Shown piece after piece: positions 6,303 through 6,461 of a DNA stretch of 6,461 nucleotides. Position 1 is the first letter of the stretch. The number at the start of each line of letters is the position of its first letter. Source of the stretch: DAOPYE01 sp035352715 (GTDB taxonomy: Bacteria > Acidobacteriota > Holophagae > Holophagales > Holophagaceae); NCBI GenBank assembly GCA_035352715.1, contig DAOPYE010000120.1, forward strand, positions 1 to 6,461, read 5' to 3'. The notes beneath the pieces were generated by a model that saw only the letters and a list, made by a program, of their open reading frames with translations, ran no database searches and was not told the DNA's origin. The position numbers and the translations under genes were made by a program.

Positions 6303-6337
6303 GGCTCGTTCCTTTCTCGTCCGGATCCCACATCATA
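6300..6337 (-). promoter_or_regulatory. Candidate -10, ribosome binding site and CTG start for the GGT-like gene
   Basis: Reading the minus strand, TATGAT (6337-6332) resembles a sigma-70 -10 box, although no -35 is found at proper spacing. AAGGAA (6314-6309) is a good ribosome binding site with AGGA seven bases before CTG (6302-6300), which would read LSTNSYNAF into the GGT frame. No ATG, GTG or TTG occurs in this frame between the stop at 6333 and the GTG at 6215. The GTG itself has only GGAG two bases away, which is too close. The start assignment remains tentative. Confidence 0.4.
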
Positions 6338-6461
6338 CCGCGCCGAATGAACGTGGGGCTGATGGGCCCCCGGGTCCCGAGGGCCGCAGCCATTCAAGTC
6401 GATCCATCCGATCAAGGGGCGCCCCGAACCGCTCGGTGCGTTCGTCGCGCCGCTCGTCCGT
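6333..6461 (-). CDS. Possible C-terminal fragment of a minus-strand gene entering from the right edge
   Basis: The minus-strand frame is open from the window edge for 42 codons to TGA at 6335-6333. The product is charged (it begins TDERRDERTERF and continues LDRMDRLEWLRP), then turns Gly/Pro/Ser-rich. Its first half has third-position GC like the other genes; the last third is less so. No family is recognised. If real, it would lie upstream of the GGT-like gene on the same strand, its stop overlapping an ATG as ATGA. A 42-codon open stretch in GC-rich DNA is weak evidence, and an open plus-strand frame from ATG 6347 covers the same bases. Confidence 0.3.
   Translation of the reverse strand, partial: TDERRDERTERFGAPLDRMDRLEWLRPSGPGGPSAPRSFGAV

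Noticed and set aside
6365..6385. GC-rich hairpin (9-bp arms with one mismatch, 3-base loop)
   Set aside because: No T run follows on either strand, so it is not an intrinsic terminator. Such repeats are common at this base composition.

Overview
This GC-rich bacterial window is densely coded. It holds seven well-supported protein genes, one of them cut by the left edge, plus a doubtful gene fragment at the right edge. No rRNA, tRNA, CRISPR array, insertion sequence or other mobile element is visible. Base composition, lipoprotein signals, AGGAGG-like ribosome binding sites and gene content suggest a Gram-negative-type chromosome. The Ig-like repeat style, the Sel1 membrane protein and the prephenate dehydrogenase-chorismate mutase fusion would fit Acidobacteriota (Holophagae such as Geothrix or Holophaga). 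That placement is an impression of gene style, not a demonstrated assignment.

Layout: (1) Minus strand 1-1024 is a two-gene unit: a membrane-anchored rhodanese-like protein without the catalytic cysteine, then, after an 8-bp gap, a lipoprotein with FG-GAP/VCBS-like repeats that leaves the window on the left. (2) Plus strand 1110-1691 is a small lipoprotein with two Ig-like repeats, divergent from the rhodanese gene. (3) Minus strand 1692-2792 is a multi-spanning membrane protein with Sel1 repeats. Its stop codon directly abuts the stop of the Ig lipoprotein. (4) Plus strand 2924-3997 is a TyrA protein with prephenate dehydrogenase first and an AroQ chorismate mutase domain at the C terminus. 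(5) Plus strand 4089-4580 is a ferritin with all ferroxidase ligands. (6) Minus strand 4596-6302 is a gamma-glutamyltransferase-family Ntn hydrolase, convergent with ferritin. (7) Beyond about 6303 lies its upstream region, perhaps with the tail of another minus-strand gene.

The genes do not form one pathway: tyrosine biosynthesis, iron storage, a GGT-like hydrolase and several envelope proteins lie side by side in alternating orientations. The tightest functional link visible is the rhodanese/lipoprotein pair. I see no convincing new multi-gene system. The points most worth a second look are the unresolved translation start of the GGT-like gene, its altered substrate-pocket residues, the cysteine-less rhodanese, the domain order of TyrA, and the stop-to-stop palindrome between genes 2 and 3.
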